Of a DNA stretch of 38,764 nt, positions 30,405-38,764 are shown piece by piece. Where the stretch lies: positions 1-38,764 of the forward strand of contig CAIQAD010000052.1 of assembly GCA_903869725.1 (NCBI GenBank), read 5' to 3'. Position 1 is the stretch's first letter. Every line of letters begins with the position of its first letter. Source of the stretch: an uncultured Alphaproteobacteria bacterium (GTDB lineage: Bacteria; Pseudomonadota; Alphaproteobacteria; Pelagibacterales; Pelagibacteraceae). The translations under genes and the position numbers were made by a program. Under the pieces are notes generated by a model. The model saw only the letters and a list, made by a program, of their open reading frames with translations. It ran no database searches and was not told where the DNA came from.

Positions 30405-30674
30405 TTATTTTCTTATATTCAGCTTTTCGAGAATCTTTTTGTAATTTGCAGTATTATTTTTGCTTAGATAATCTAACAATTTTTTTCTTCTATTAACTAG
30501 TTTGCTTAAACCAGTATAAGAGTGTTTATCTTTTTTATTTTTTGAAAAATGCTCAGTTAAATATCGAATTCGTTCAGTTAAAATTCCAATCTGAACTTCT
30601 GAAGATCCAACATCTTTGGGGTGATTTTTTAAATCTTTAAATATTTTTTCTTTATTTATAATTTTTTTTGTCAT
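30405..30674 (-). CDS. rpsO: 30S ribosomal protein uS15
   Basis: The 89-residue protein is full length for uS15, with DVGSSEVQIGILTERIRYLTEHF and SKLVNRRKKLLDYLSKNN. uS15 binds the central domain of 16S rRNA early in assembly and in several bacteria represses its own message. Here only one base separates it from truB, so any autoregulatory fold would have to lie in the end of truB. The pairing rpsO-pnp is ancient and widespread. Confidence 0.97.
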   Translation of the reverse strand: MTKKIINKEKIFKDLKNHPKDVGSSEVQIGILTERIRYLTEHFSKNKKDKHSYTGLSKLVNRRKKLLDYLSKNNTANYKKILEKLNIRK

Positions 30675-30675
30675 T

Positions 30676-31557
30676 TTAATTAAAAACTCGTCTTGGGTAA
30701 AAGAAGCCAGACTTTAAACAACCTATTGCTAGTGGCTTTTCTAAATCTTGAGTATAAATATTTTCTAAATTAACCTTCCCTAATTCGTTTACAAAACTTA
30801 CTTTCATTCCATTCTTTATTAAATTAACTCTTTTGTCATTTAATTTAATGCTAGGTATATGTATTAAAACTTTATGAATATCAAGCACGTATTTTAAAAA
30901 ATCTTCGTTTGTCCCTTTTTCTAGCAATTTTTCAATATTATTTGACTCTTTAATTCTAAAATTACCATATCTTGTTCTAACTAACTTAGTAATATGTGCA
31001 AAACCTTTAAAACTATGCGCAATATCCCGTGCCAAACTTCTGACGTAAGTGCCTGTATTACATTTAACATAAATTAAACTTTTATTATTTTCATGACACA
31101 ATAGTCTAATATTTTTTATAAAAATTTTTTTTTCCTCCAATTCAAATTCAGAATTTTGACGTGCCAATTCATAAGATCTTTTGCCATTAACTTTTATTGC
31201 TGAATATTTTGGTGGCATTTGCATTTGCCATCCTTTAAATTTTTTTAATACTACATTTAATTCCTTTTCTTCTGGAAAAATATAATTTGTATTAATTACT
31301 TTGCCTTCTAGATCTAAAGTGTCTGTTTCGGAACCCCAATTCATTTCAAATAAATAACTTTTAAACTGAAGATGAATTAATGAAACAGTTTTAGTAGCCT
31401 CTCCAAGCGCAATTGGTAAGACTCCTTCTGCTAAAGGATCTAATGTGCCAGCATGTCCTATTTTTAAATTTTTAAATCTTTTTTTGATAATATTTAGGCA
31501 ATATGCAGAACTAAAACCTTTAGGTTTATTTAAATTTAACCAACCACTAATCGTCAT
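30676..31557 (-). CDS. truB: tRNA pseudouridine-55 synthase
   Basis: TruB makes pseudouridine 55 in the T-loop of tRNAs. The 293-residue protein starts MTISGWLNLNKPKGFSS, has the catalytic Asp40 in GHAGTLDPLAEGVLP, MPPKYSAIKVNGKRSYELAR and GTYVRSLARDI. It overlaps rbfA by 11 bases and lies one base before rpsO. Confidence 0.97.
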   Translation of the reverse strand: MTISGWLNLNKPKGFSSAYCLNIIKKRFKNLKIGHAGTLDPLAEGVLPIALGEATKTVSLIHLQFKSYLFEMNWGSETDTLDLEGKVINTNYIFPEEKELNVVLKKFKGWQMQMPPKYSAIKVNGKRSYELARQNSEFELEEKKIFIKNIRLLCHENNKSLIYVKCNTGTYVRSLARDIAHSFKGFAHITKLVRTRYGNFRIKESNNIEKLLEKGTNEDFLKYVLDIHKVLIHIPSIKLNDKRVNLIKNGMKVSFVNELGKVNLENIYTQDLEKPLAIGCLKSGFFYPRRVFN

Positions 31558-31927
31558 TTTTATGCGTATCGCTTATTAATTTTTCAATCTTTTCTGCATA
31601 ATCAAAAGATTTATCTAGTACAAAATGTAGACTTGGTAAAAATTTATTACTCCATTTTTTTGAAACTTTATGTTTTATAAACAAACTATTTTCAATTAAA
31701 GCTTTTAATATATTGTCTGAATTTATGCCTCCTAATGGCATAAAAAAAACTTTTGCATGCTTTAGGTCAGGGCTCATTCTAACTTCTGTAATTGTAATAA
31801 CTCTAGTATTTATATTTGGAAGACTAATTTCTTCTTTTAAAAAAAGATTACCCAATAATTGTTTTAAAAGTTCTCCTACCCTCAATTGCCTTTGAGTAAA
31901 AGGCTCACTACTATATTGCGTGTTCAT
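31547..31927 (-). CDS. rbfA: Ribosome-binding factor A
   Basis: RbfA helps mature the small ribosomal subunit and 16S rRNA 5' end, notably in the cold. The 126-residue protein has the RbfA beginning SEPFTQRQLRVGELLKQLL and the VRMSPDLKHAKVFFMPLGG strand. The C-terminal RLPSLHFVLD-type motif reads FLPSLHFVLDKSFDYAEKI. It lies between infB (four bases) and truB (11-base overlap), its normal place. Confidence 0.95.
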   Translation of the reverse strand: MNTQYSSEPFTQRQLRVGELLKQLLGNLFLKEEISLPNINTRVITITEVRMSPDLKHAKVFFMPLGGINSDNILKALIENSLFIKHKVSKKWSNKFLPSLHFVLDKSFDYAEKIEKLISDTHKNDD

Positions 31928-31931
31928 GAAA

Positions 31932-34154
31932 TTAGTTAATAGTTCTCGAACTCTCAGTAACAGAAAATATTTCTATGATATCTTTTTCCTTGAAGTCTAA
32001 AAAATCTTTAAATGCAGCTCCACCTTCTAAGCCAGCTTTTATTTCTTTTACTTCATTTTTTTCTCTATAAAGTGAAACAATTTTTCCAGTATAAACAACG
32101 TTACCATCTCGAATAATTCTTGCATCAGAATTATTTACAATTGATCCGTCTACAACTTTTATTCCTGCAACTTTTCCAGCTTTTGAAGATTTAAACACTT
32201 GAAGAATTTCACATTGACCTACGATGTGTTCATTTCTTTCTGGAGCTAATAGTCCAGATAATGATTTAGTTACATGTTCGATTGCTTCGTAAATAATATT
32301 AAAATACAAAATATTTACATTCAATTTAGCAGCTAAGTCTTTTGCTTCTTTATTTGGCTTAATATTAAAACCTATTAACACCGCATTAGAAGCTTTTGCT
32401 AAAGAAACATCTGTTTCAGTTATAGCTCCTACCGCTGATAAAATTATTACTGGTTTTACTTCATCGTGCTGAATCTTTAAAATTGCATTTGACAAAGCTT
32501 CTGCAGAACCATGTACATCGCTTTTAATAATAACTGGTAACTCTTTTTGTTTACCCACATCAAGAAATAAATCGTTTTTCTTGCTAACGCCAGTGGTCTT
32601 CTTCAAACGATTTTGCTCTATTCTATAATTATGAAATTCTTTCGTTTTTGCTTCATTCTCTAAAACTAAAAAATCATCACCAGCCTCTGCAACTCCAACT
32701 TGTCCAATAATTTCAACAGGCATAGATGGTAATGCATCACTAATTAACTCTCCGTTGTAATTGCTGATTGCTCTAATTTTTCCCCATTGCAAACCTGAAA
32801 CAAAAAAATCTCCTTTTTTTAAAGTTCCTCTAGTAATTAAAATTGTAGATACCGGTCCTCTTCCTTTGTCTAATTTTGACTCAATGACAATTCCTTGCGC
32901 AGGAGCATTAGGATTTGTTCTTAAATTTAGTATCTCAGATTGTAAAATAATTGCTTCTTTTAATTTATCTAGATTAGTTTTCTTTAAAGCAGATATTTCA
33001 ATACATTGAACATCTCCTCCTAATTCCTCTACAACCAACTGATGTTCTAAAAGTTGATTTCTAACTTTTTGTTTATCAACTCCATGAATATCGCATTTAT
33101 TAATAGCAACAATAATTGGAACATTAGCTGCTTTGGCATGCTGTATAGCTTCTATTGTTTGTGGTTTAATTCCATCATTTACCGCAACAACTAAAACAAC
33201 AATATCAGTAATTTTTGATCCTCTAGCTCTCATTTCTGTAAACGCAGCATGGCCTGGTGTATCAATAAAAGTTATCCATTTATCTTTTCCGACTGACACT
33301 TGATACGCTCCAATATGTTGTGTAATTCCACCGTGTTCTGTCGCAACAACATTTGTTTCTCTTAAAGAATCTAATAAAGAAGTTTTTCCATGGTCAACAT
33401 GCCCCATAACTGTAACAACTGGAGATCTAGGAAATTTATCCTCTTCTTGTTTTGTTTCTTTGATTTTTGATAATTCATTATCAATTTTATTATCTTTAAT
33501 TGGTTTATGACCGAAAGCTGTGACTATATATTCCGCAGTATCTTTATCGATCGTATGATTAATTGTAACTTTAACATTTTTTTCAAAAAGAAATTTTATA
33601 ATCGCACTAGCTTTTTCAGCCATTCTATTTGATAAATCTTGAATAGTAATTAGCTCAGGAATTGATATCTCTCGTGAAACTTTTTTAACCTCTGCCGGAA
33701 TATTTTGTGTTTCTTCCGTAGTTAATTTTTTTTCTTTTTCACGTGCTCTCTTAAAAGATGCAAGACTTCTTTGCTTTTCATCTTCATCTTCATCTAATAA
33801 TGCTTTGGATAAAGTTAATTTGTATTCTCTTTTTTTGCCAAAATTTTTTTTTATTAATTTTTTACTATTATCTATCTCAAGTTCCTCCTGAATTTTTTTT
33901 CTAGCCCATTCTTGAGCAGTTTTTTGAGCTTTATCTGTATCTTCCTTACTTAGAAGTGGAGTTTTTTTAACTTCTTGCGTTCCGATGCCTGGTTTTTCTG
34001 ATGTAGTATTGTAATTAACATTAACTGATCTGTTCTTTTTTTTTTCGACTAAAACTGATTTATTGCCTGAACCTTTGGCATAACTTGAAGCTACTGATAA
34101 GCCACCACTAAAATTCTTGAGCGTAAGTTTTTTCTTTTTGTCTGTGACTTCCAT
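31932..34154 (-). CDS. infB: Translation initiation factor IF-2
   Basis: IF-2 brings fMet-tRNA to the 30S subunit and promotes subunit joining. The 740-residue protein has a short, charged N-terminal region (about 1-165), then the GTPase: G1 GHVDHGKTS at 251-259, [20 protein letters not shown] (G3), NKCDI (G4) and ISALKKTN (G5). Beta-barrel and C-terminal fMet-tRNA-binding domains follow. The N-terminus is shorter than in most alphaproteobacteria, where it is long and repetitive. It follows nusA by 18 bases with no ylxR gene between them. Confidence 0.98.
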   Translation of the reverse strand: MEVTDKKKKLTLKNFSGGLSVASSYAKGSGNKSVLVEKKKNRSVNVNYNTTSEKPGIGTQEVKKTPLLSKEDTDKAQKTAQEWARKKIQEELEIDNSKKLIKKNFGKKREYKLTLSKALLDEDEDEKQRSLASFKRAREKEKKLTTEETQNIPAEVKKVSREISIPELITIQDLSNRMAEKASAIIKFLFEKNVKVTINHTIDKDTAEYIVTAFGHKPIKDNKIDNELSKIKETKQEEDKFPRSPVVTVMGHVDHGKTSLLDSLRETNVVATEHGGITQHIGAYQVSVGKDKWITFIDTPGHAAFTEMRARGSKITDIVVLVVAVNDGIKPQTIEAIQHAKAANVPIIVAINKCDIHGVDKQKVRNQLLEHQLVVEELGGDVQCIEISALKKTNLDKLKEAIILQSEILNLRTNPNAPAQGIVIESKLDKGRGPVSTILITRGTLKKGDFFVSGLQWGKIRAISNYNGELISDALPSMPVEIIGQVGVAEAGDDFLVLENEAKTKEFHNYRIEQNRLKKTTGVSKKNDLFLDVGKQKELPVIIKSDVHGSAEALSNAILKIQHDEVKPVIILSAVGAITETDVSLAKASNAVLIGFNIKPNKEAKDLAAKLNVNILYFNIIYEAIEHVTKSLSGLLAPERNEHIVGQCEILQVFKSSKAGKVAGIKVVDGSIVNNSDARIIRDGNVVYTGKIVSLYREKNEVKEIKAGLEGGAAFKDFLDFKEKDIIEIFSVTESSRTIN

Positions 34155-34173
34155 ATTTAAAAAAGCAAGTTTT

Positions 34174-35715
34174 TTATTTAAAAACTTTTTCCCTTGCCCT
34201 CATGATTAAACTTTCAGCCTCTGACTTAGCAATATCAAAATTTTGAAGTATTCCTTCAAATTCAACTCTTTGTCCTTTTACTTCATCATATCCGCCAATA
34301 ACTTCATCAACTGATAAATCAGCAAAATCTTTCAAAGTTTTTATATTTTTCTCTCCTAAGGTAAGAAGCATTCCTAAAGACAAGCCTTCATGTTTCATTA
34401 AATCATCTTCAATGCCTAATTCTTTAACTTTGTTAGATATTTCTTTAGATTCTACATCCAAAAACTCTTTTGCCCTGTCTTTAAGTTCTTTAGCTGTTTC
34501 TGGATCAAATCCATCTATTTTTGAAATCTCTTCAATTGGAGCTCCATCAATTTCTTTGATGGAAGAAAATCCCTCCAACACTAATAATTGCGCCATCATT
34601 TCATCAATCTCTAGATTTTCAACAAATCTTTTTGTTTTAATTTTAAATTCTGATTGTCTTTTCTCTGTTTCTTCTTGATCTGTTAAAATATCAATTTCAT
34701 AGTTCATCAATTTAGAAGCTAGTCGAACATTTTGTCCTCTTCTTCCAATTGCTTTACTTAAATTGTTTTCATCAATAACCACTTCAATTCTTTTTGAAGC
34801 TTCATCAAGAACAACTTTTTGTACTTCAGCAGGTGCTAAAGCATTAATAACTAAAGTTGCAGGATCTTCTGACCAATGAATAATATCTATTTTTTCTCCT
34901 TGAAGTTCATTTACCACAGCTTGGACTCTGCTTCCTCTCATACCAACGCAGGCACCGACTGGATCTAGTGATTTATCTTTTGAAGTAACGCAAATTTTTG
35001 CTCTACTTCCAGGATCTCTCGCAACAGATTTGATTTCAATAACTCCTTCGTAAATCTCTGGCACCTCTAATTTAAACAATTTTGCCATAAATTGAGGATG
35101 CGATCTTGATAAAAATATTTGCGGTCCTTTACTTTCTCTTTTTACGTCGTAACAATAAGCTTTGACTCTGTCTCCTACTTTAATATTTTCTCTAGGTATT
35201 AGCTCATCTCTTTTAATTATTGCTTCAGATTTTTGTAAATCAACAATTACATTTCCAAACTCTACTCTTTTGACAATACCACTAAGTATTTCTCCTACTT
35301 TATCTTTGAATTCATTAAACTGTCTTTCTCTTTCGGCATCTCTAACTTTTTGAGTAATTACTTGTTTTGCTGCCTGAGCTGCTATTCTACCAAAATCAAT
35401 TGGCGGAAGTGGCTCTAATATTTCTTGATCTATTTCAATTTCTTTTTTAATTTTCTTAGCGTCTGAAAAACTAATTTCATTTTGGTCATTTGTTGCATTT
35501 GCTACAACTTTTAATTTTCTGCCTAATTCTATTTGCCCATTAGCACGATTAATAGAAACGTAAATATTATTTTCCTGTCCATATCTAGTTCTAGCAGCTT
35601 TCTCAATAGCCTCTTCCATCGATGAGAGCACAAGCTCTTTATCAATAGATTTTTCATTGGCTACAGCATCAACTATTCTTATCAACTCTGACGTATCAAC
35701 CCTGTTATTTAACAT
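34174..35715 (-). CDS. nusA: Transcription termination/antitermination factor NusA
   Basis: NusA binds RNA polymerase and modulates pausing, intrinsic termination and antitermination. The 513-residue protein has the N-terminal polymerase-binding domain, an S1 domain (GEILSGIVKRVEFGNVIVDL), two KH domains (VGACVGMRGSRVQAVVNELQGE and IGRRGQNVRLASKL regions) and a C-terminal part with helix-hairpin-helix-like repeats (LVLEGFSSIKEI, GMLLTLGEKNIKTLKDFADL). rimP normally precedes it but is absent. A terminator-like hairpin sits 16 bases before its start. Confidence 0.98.
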   Translation of the reverse strand: MLNNRVDTSELIRIVDAVANEKSIDKELVLSSMEEAIEKAARTRYGQENNIYVSINRANGQIELGRKLKVVANATNDQNEISFSDAKKIKKEIEIDQEILEPLPPIDFGRIAAQAAKQVITQKVRDAERERQFNEFKDKVGEILSGIVKRVEFGNVIVDLQKSEAIIKRDELIPRENIKVGDRVKAYCYDVKRESKGPQIFLSRSHPQFMAKLFKLEVPEIYEGVIEIKSVARDPGSRAKICVTSKDKSLDPVGACVGMRGSRVQAVVNELQGEKIDIIHWSEDPATLVINALAPAEVQKVVLDEASKRIEVVIDENNLSKAIGRRGQNVRLASKLMNYEIDILTDQEETEKRQSEFKIKTKRFVENLEIDEMMAQLLVLEGFSSIKEIDGAPIEEISKIDGFDPETAKELKDRAKEFLDVESKEISNKVKELGIEDDLMKHEGLSLGMLLTLGEKNIKTLKDFADLSVDEVIGGYDEVKGQRVEFEGILQNFDIAKSEAESLIMRAREKVFK

Positions 35716-35731
35716 GAATTTTATTTCCTAT

Positions 35732-35752
35732 AAAAAAAAAGGGCCTAAGCCC
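35732..35752 (-). terminator. Terminator-like hairpin between trmB and nusA
   Basis: On the minus strand GGGC-TTAG-GCCC (35752-35741) is followed at once by nine T (35740-35732). The stem is only 4 bp but is all G:C in an AT-rich context. It starts 29 bases after the trmB stop and its T run ends 16 bases before the nusA ATG. It could end the lnt-metK-trmB message or act as an attenuator in the nusA leader. Confidence 0.6.
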
Positions 35753-35766
35753 AATTAGAACCATCA

Positions 35767-35772
35767 ATTATA
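35767..35772 (-). promoter_or_regulatory. Possible -10 element of a nusA promoter
   Basis: A perfect TATAAT on the minus strand lies just after the trmB stop, 15 bases before the hairpin. No convincing -35 is seen at the right distance. If used, transcription would start near 35760, and the hairpin would lie at the very 5' end of the nusA message. Confidence 0.3.
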
Positions 35773-35781
35773 TGGCACAGT

Positions 35782-36441
35782 TTATGTCACATTTTTCAAC
35801 TTATCAAGATTTAAAAAATAAATTTCTTTTTTTAAATTACTGGCTTTATTGAAGTATTTTGTGTCTTTAATTTCATACCTATTATCCAAACTATAGTGAA
35901 AACTACTTTTTTCTACTTTTAATTCTATAATTAAATTTATAACGTTTTCAAAATAATTTTTATCATCAGTTACAAAAATTAATGACGATTGAATTTTCAT
36001 CTTTTTTAAAATTTCTTTTAAAAATAAATTATTTATCAATCTTCTTTTGTTATGTTTTTTTTTCATCCATGGATCTGGAAATAAAATAAATATTTTTGAA
36101 AAAAAATTATTTTTAAATTTATCTAAAATAGATTGAATAGGAGAATTTACTAAGTAAATGTTATTTAAATTTTTTAGTTTTGCTTCATAAATAACATTAG
36201 CAATTCCATTTATAAATGGATCAACACCTATAAAAATATCTTCATTATATTTTTCAGATTGAAATATTAAATTTTCTCCAAGACCAAAACCAATTTCCAA
36301 AATAAAATTTTTATTTTTAATTAAATTTATTTTTTCAAAATCGAGTAAATAATTATTTTTGTAATTATCATAATAAAATTTTTTGCTTTTAGATAAACCT
36401 CTCGATTTAAGTCTTCCATAAAAAAATTTTTTATTAAACAA
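35782..36441 (-). CDS. trmB: tRNA (guanine-N7)-methyltransferase
   Basis: TrmB methylates guanine 46 of tRNAs at N7 using SAM. The 219-residue protein has the SAM loop ILEIGFGLGENL, the acidic GVDPF turn and the diagnostic FPDPWMKKKHNKRRLIN segment. It lies one base after metK, the SAM synthetase gene, as in other alphaproteobacteria. rimP, which normally follows, is absent. Confidence 0.95.
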   Translation of the reverse strand: MFNKKFFYGRLKSRGLSKSKKFYYDNYKNNYLLDFEKINLIKNKNFILEIGFGLGENLIFQSEKYNEDIFIGVDPFINGIANVIYEAKLKNLNNIYLVNSPIQSILDKFKNNFFSKIFILFPDPWMKKKHNKRRLINNLFLKEILKKMKIQSSLIFVTDDKNYFENVINLIIELKVEKSSFHYSLDNRYEIKDTKYFNKASNLKKEIYFLNLDKLKNVT

Positions 36442-36442
36442 A

Positions 36443-37606
36443 TTATATTTTGTTTTTAAAATATGAAACTTGATCTAATTTTTCCCAACTAAAAGAACCA
36501 TCGTTTTCTGGTTTGCGACCAAAATGTCCGTAGGAAGCAGTTTTTGAATAAATTGGTTTATTTAATTTTAACAGCTCTCTTATTCCTCTAGGACTTAAAT
36601 TAAAATTTTTAATAATTGCATCTTGAACTTTTTTTTCTTTATTCTCATCGCCGTCGAATAAATCAATATAAATAGACAGAGGCTGAGAAACTCCAATTGC
36701 ATAAGATAATTGTATTAAACATTTTTCAGATACTCCTGCTGCAACAACATTTTTTGCCAAGTATCTCGCAACATAAGCAGCTGAACGATCAACCTTGGTT
36801 GGATCTTTTCCAGAAAATGCTCCTCCTCCGTGCGGTGCTGCTCCTCCATAAGTATCTACAATAATTTTTCTTCCTGTTAATCCAGCATCGCCATCTGGTC
36901 CGCCAATTACAAAACGTCCTGTTGGATTAACATACAAATTTTTATCTTCGCACATCCAATCTTTTGGAATTACTTTTAATATATATGGTTTAACAATTTC
37001 TCTTATTTGTTCTTGATCAGCATTTTTATCATGTTGCGTTGAAACAACTATAGACGAAACATTTACCGGTTTTCCATTTTTATAAACGACAGAAAATTGA
37101 CTTTTAGAATCTGGTCCTAATAGTTTTTCTTTTCCAGATTTTCTAGCTTCAGCTAATAATTTCAAAATTTTATGAGAATAACTAATAGGTGCAGGCATTA
37201 AATCTTCTGTCTCTGTACAAGCATAACCGAACATAATTCCTTGATCACCAGCGCCTTCATCTTTGTTTCCAGTAGCATCTACACCAACAGCTATGTCCTG
37301 TGACTGACTGTGCAAAAGATTAGTAAATTTAAGATCTTTCCAATGAAAACCTTCTTGTTCATAACCAATTTCTTTAATTTTATTTCTAATAAGATTTTCA
37401 ATTTCAGAATTTTTTATTTCTGGTCCTCTTACTTCACCAGCTATTATAACTGTATTTGTAGTCACTAATGTTTCGCAAGCAACCCTACTTTCTGAAAAAT
37501 TTGACAAATACAAATCTAAAACTGAATCTGAAATAATATCAGCTACTTTATCTGGATGACCCTCAGAAACTGATTCACTTGTAAATATATAATTTTTTTT
37601 ATTCAT
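36443..37606 (-). CDS. metK: S-adenosylmethionine synthetase
   Basis: MetK makes SAM from methionine and ATP. The 387-residue protein has [18 protein letters not shown] (His17), [12 protein letters not shown], the P-loop-like [19 protein letters not shown] and [11 protein letters not shown]. It overlaps lnt by eight bases and is followed one base later by trmB. No SAM-sensing leader can fit, because there is no gap upstream. The small helix-turn-helix gene sometimes found between lnt and metK is missing. Confidence 0.98.
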   Translation of the reverse strand: MNKKNYIFTSESVSEGHPDKVADIISDSVLDLYLSNFSESRVACETLVTTNTVIIAGEVRGPEIKNSEIENLIRNKIKEIGYEQEGFHWKDLKFTNLLHSQSQDIAVGVDATGNKDEGAGDQGIMFGYACTETEDLMPAPISYSHKILKLLAEARKSGKEKLLGPDSKSQFSVVYKNGKPVNVSSIVVSTQHDKNADQEQIREIVKPYILKVIPKDWMCEDKNLYVNPTGRFVIGGPDGDAGLTGRKIIVDTYGGAAPHGGGAFSGKDPTKVDRSAAYVARYLAKNVVAAGVSEKCLIQLSYAIGVSQPLSIYIDLFDGDENKEKKVQDAIIKNFNLSPRGIRELLKLNKPIYSKTASYGHFGRKPENDGSFSWEKLDQVSYFKNKI

Positions 37607-38764
37607 TCTTGTTTAACTTTTTAATAAACAAAACTACTACAACACTTAATAATATTATGAAATAAAAAATAAGATTTCCATATTGAGAAAAGAGGGTTGG
37701 TTTAGTTAAAATAGTTAAATTTAAATCAAAAAAACCTGAACTATTTAAATCTATTGATTTTAATACTTGTCCATTTGGAGATATAAAAGCAGAGACACCT
37801 TTATTAGCAGATCGAACAATTGGTTTTCCTTCTTCTACAGCCCTAAATACAATCTGATTTAAATGTTGATATGGACCAATAGAATTACCAAACCACCCAT
37901 CTTCCGAAATATTTATTATAAAATCATATTTTTTTTTACTTGGATTTAAATCTCCAGAAAAAATAACTTCATAACAAATTAATGGTAGAAAAGTATTGTT
38001 GAATAATTTAATTTCTTCTCTTACTGTTCCAGAACTAAAAGAGCTATATCCAAAGGTTATTTTTTTTAATTTAAATCTTGAGAGTAAATGTTCAAACGGA
38101 ATAAATTCTCCAAACGGTACTAAAGTAATTTTATTATACACATTTAAAATTTTAGCATCGTGATCAACTAAGGCCATTGAGTTAAAATAATTAGGTTTTT
38201 TAGCGTTTAAAACAGAATTAACACCTCCTATGATAACAAAATTATTAACAGAAAAATTATCATTGAAATATTTTTTATATATTGAAAATTCAGATATCTT
38301 TGTCTCCTGTAACATTCCTTCAGGCCAAACAATTAAATATTTTTGATTTTTTTGGACTTTACTTAAACTTAAAAGACGAAGAATATTTTTATTTTCATTA
38401 GAATAGCCTACTGTATCTAAAATATTTACGTTAGGTTGAATAACTCTTATTTTAAATTCATCAATGGTATGTGTTTGACTATTGTGAATCAAAAAACTTC
38501 CCAGGATAAAATTTGAAGAAATAATAAATAAATTAATTAAAGTGATTAATAAGAATTTTTTAATATGAAATGATTGAAAACATAAAAAATAAATAGAAAA
38601 AATAAATATACATAAAAAATTTAAACTATAAGTGCCAATAAATTTAAGAATCTGGATGCTTTCGAGAGAAGAACTCAAACTATAAACAATTAAATTCCAT
38701 GGGAATTTATAAAATACAAAACCTCTAAAATATTCAAAAGAAGCTAGAGAAATTGAAAAAATTA
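37599..38764 (-). CDS. lnt: Apolipoprotein N-acyltransferase, C-terminal part (cut by window edge)
   Basis: Lnt adds the third acyl chain to lipoproteins in the inner membrane. The open frame continues to the right edge without a start. Translation upstream of a TTG at 38678 still reads the conserved EYFRGF...FPWNL segment, so the TTG is not the start. Visible parts are membrane helices in the first 90 residues, then the nitrilase-like domain with the catalytic Glu in VWPEGM, Lys in [14 protein letters not shown] and Cys in LICYEVIF, and a final membrane helix ([15 protein letters not shown]). It overlaps metK by eight bases. Roughly the first quarter to third is outside the window. Confidence 0.93.
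   Translation of the reverse strand, partial: IFSISLASFEYFRGFVFYKFPWNLIVYSLSSSLESIQILKFIGTYSLNFLCIFIFSIYFLCFQSFHIKKFLLITLINLFIISSNFILGSFLIHNSQTHTIDEFKIRVIQPNVNILDTVGYSNENKNILRLLSLSKVQKNQKYLIVWPEGMLQETKISEFSIYKKYFNDNFSVNNFVIIGGVNSVLNAKKPNYFNSMALVDHDAKILNVYNKITLVPFGEFIPFEHLLSRFKLKKITFGYSSFSSGTVREEIKLFNNTFLPLICYEVIFSGDLNPSKKKYDFIINISEDGWFGNSIGPYQHLNQIVFRAVEEGKPIVRSANKGVSAFISPNGQVLKSIDLNSSGFFDLNLTILTKPTLFSQYGNLIFYFIILLSVVVVLFIKKLNKNE

Noticed and set aside
37607-37640. A SAM riboswitch in front of metK
   Set aside because: metK starts inside lnt, so there is no leader space for one.
38676-38678. TTG as the start codon of lnt
   Set aside because: The frame continues upstream to the window edge and encodes the conserved Lnt segment before it, so this is an internal leucine codon and the gene is partial.

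Overview
This is a very AT-rich, gene-dense stretch of an alphaproteobacterial chromosome. It most resembles the streamlined marine SAR11/Pelagibacterales type. The evidence is the low GC, the near absence of intergenic DNA (neighbouring genes abut or overlap by 1 to 14 bases), short lysine/asparagine-rich proteins, and alphaproteobacterial gene order in several blocks (ChvI-ChvG, mutM/ubiE/ubiB/coaBC/dut, fabA-fabB-fabI, lnt-metK-trmB-nusA-infB). The genus is an inference from style and order, not a database match. No mobile element, CRISPR array, rRNA or tRNA was seen.

Layout. 1-7284 (minus strand): polA, the two-component pair chvI-chvG, ahcY, tsaE and the start of an AmgK-type sugar kinase that runs off the left edge. 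7333-8262 (plus): a solitary ABC-2-type ATPase. 8263-8782: the only long non-coding gap, containing a run of strong RNA-like hairpins. 8783-12973 (plus): a polyamine operon of ornithine decarboxylase, a deoxyhypusine-synthase-like enzyme, N-carbamoylputrescine amidase and agmatine deiminase. 12975-19184 (minus): the replication cluster dnaA-dnaN-recF-gyrB, with rpsT and mutM upstream (19332-20498). 20541-25710 (plus): ubiE-ubiB-coaBC-dut-E1-like protein-SH3 protein. 25801-28317 (plus): fabA-fabB-fabI, for unsaturated fatty acid synthesis. 28314-35715 (minus): nusA-infB-rbfA-truB-rpsO-pnp, a transcription/translation operon. 35782-38764 (minus): lnt (cut by the right edge)-metK-trmB.

How the genes work together. 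MetK makes S-adenosylmethionine; UbiE, TrmB and other methyltransferases use it; AhcY removes the by-product. The polyamine genes converge on putrescine from ornithine and from agmatine, and the deoxyhypusine-synthase-like enzyme probably extends it to a longer polyamine such as homospermidine. The remainder is housekeeping: replication start and repair, ribosome maturation, RNA decay, quinone, CoA and lipid synthesis, and envelope sensing.

Most worth a second look: the structured leader of the polyamine operon, with a possible five-residue leader peptide whose ribosome binding site lies in a long hairpin; a near-leaderless rpsT promoter; a terminator-like hairpin 16 bases before nusA; and several genes absent from their usual alphaproteobacterial places (hprK and PTS genes, rimP, ylxR). 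I found no clearly new multi-gene defence or mobile system.
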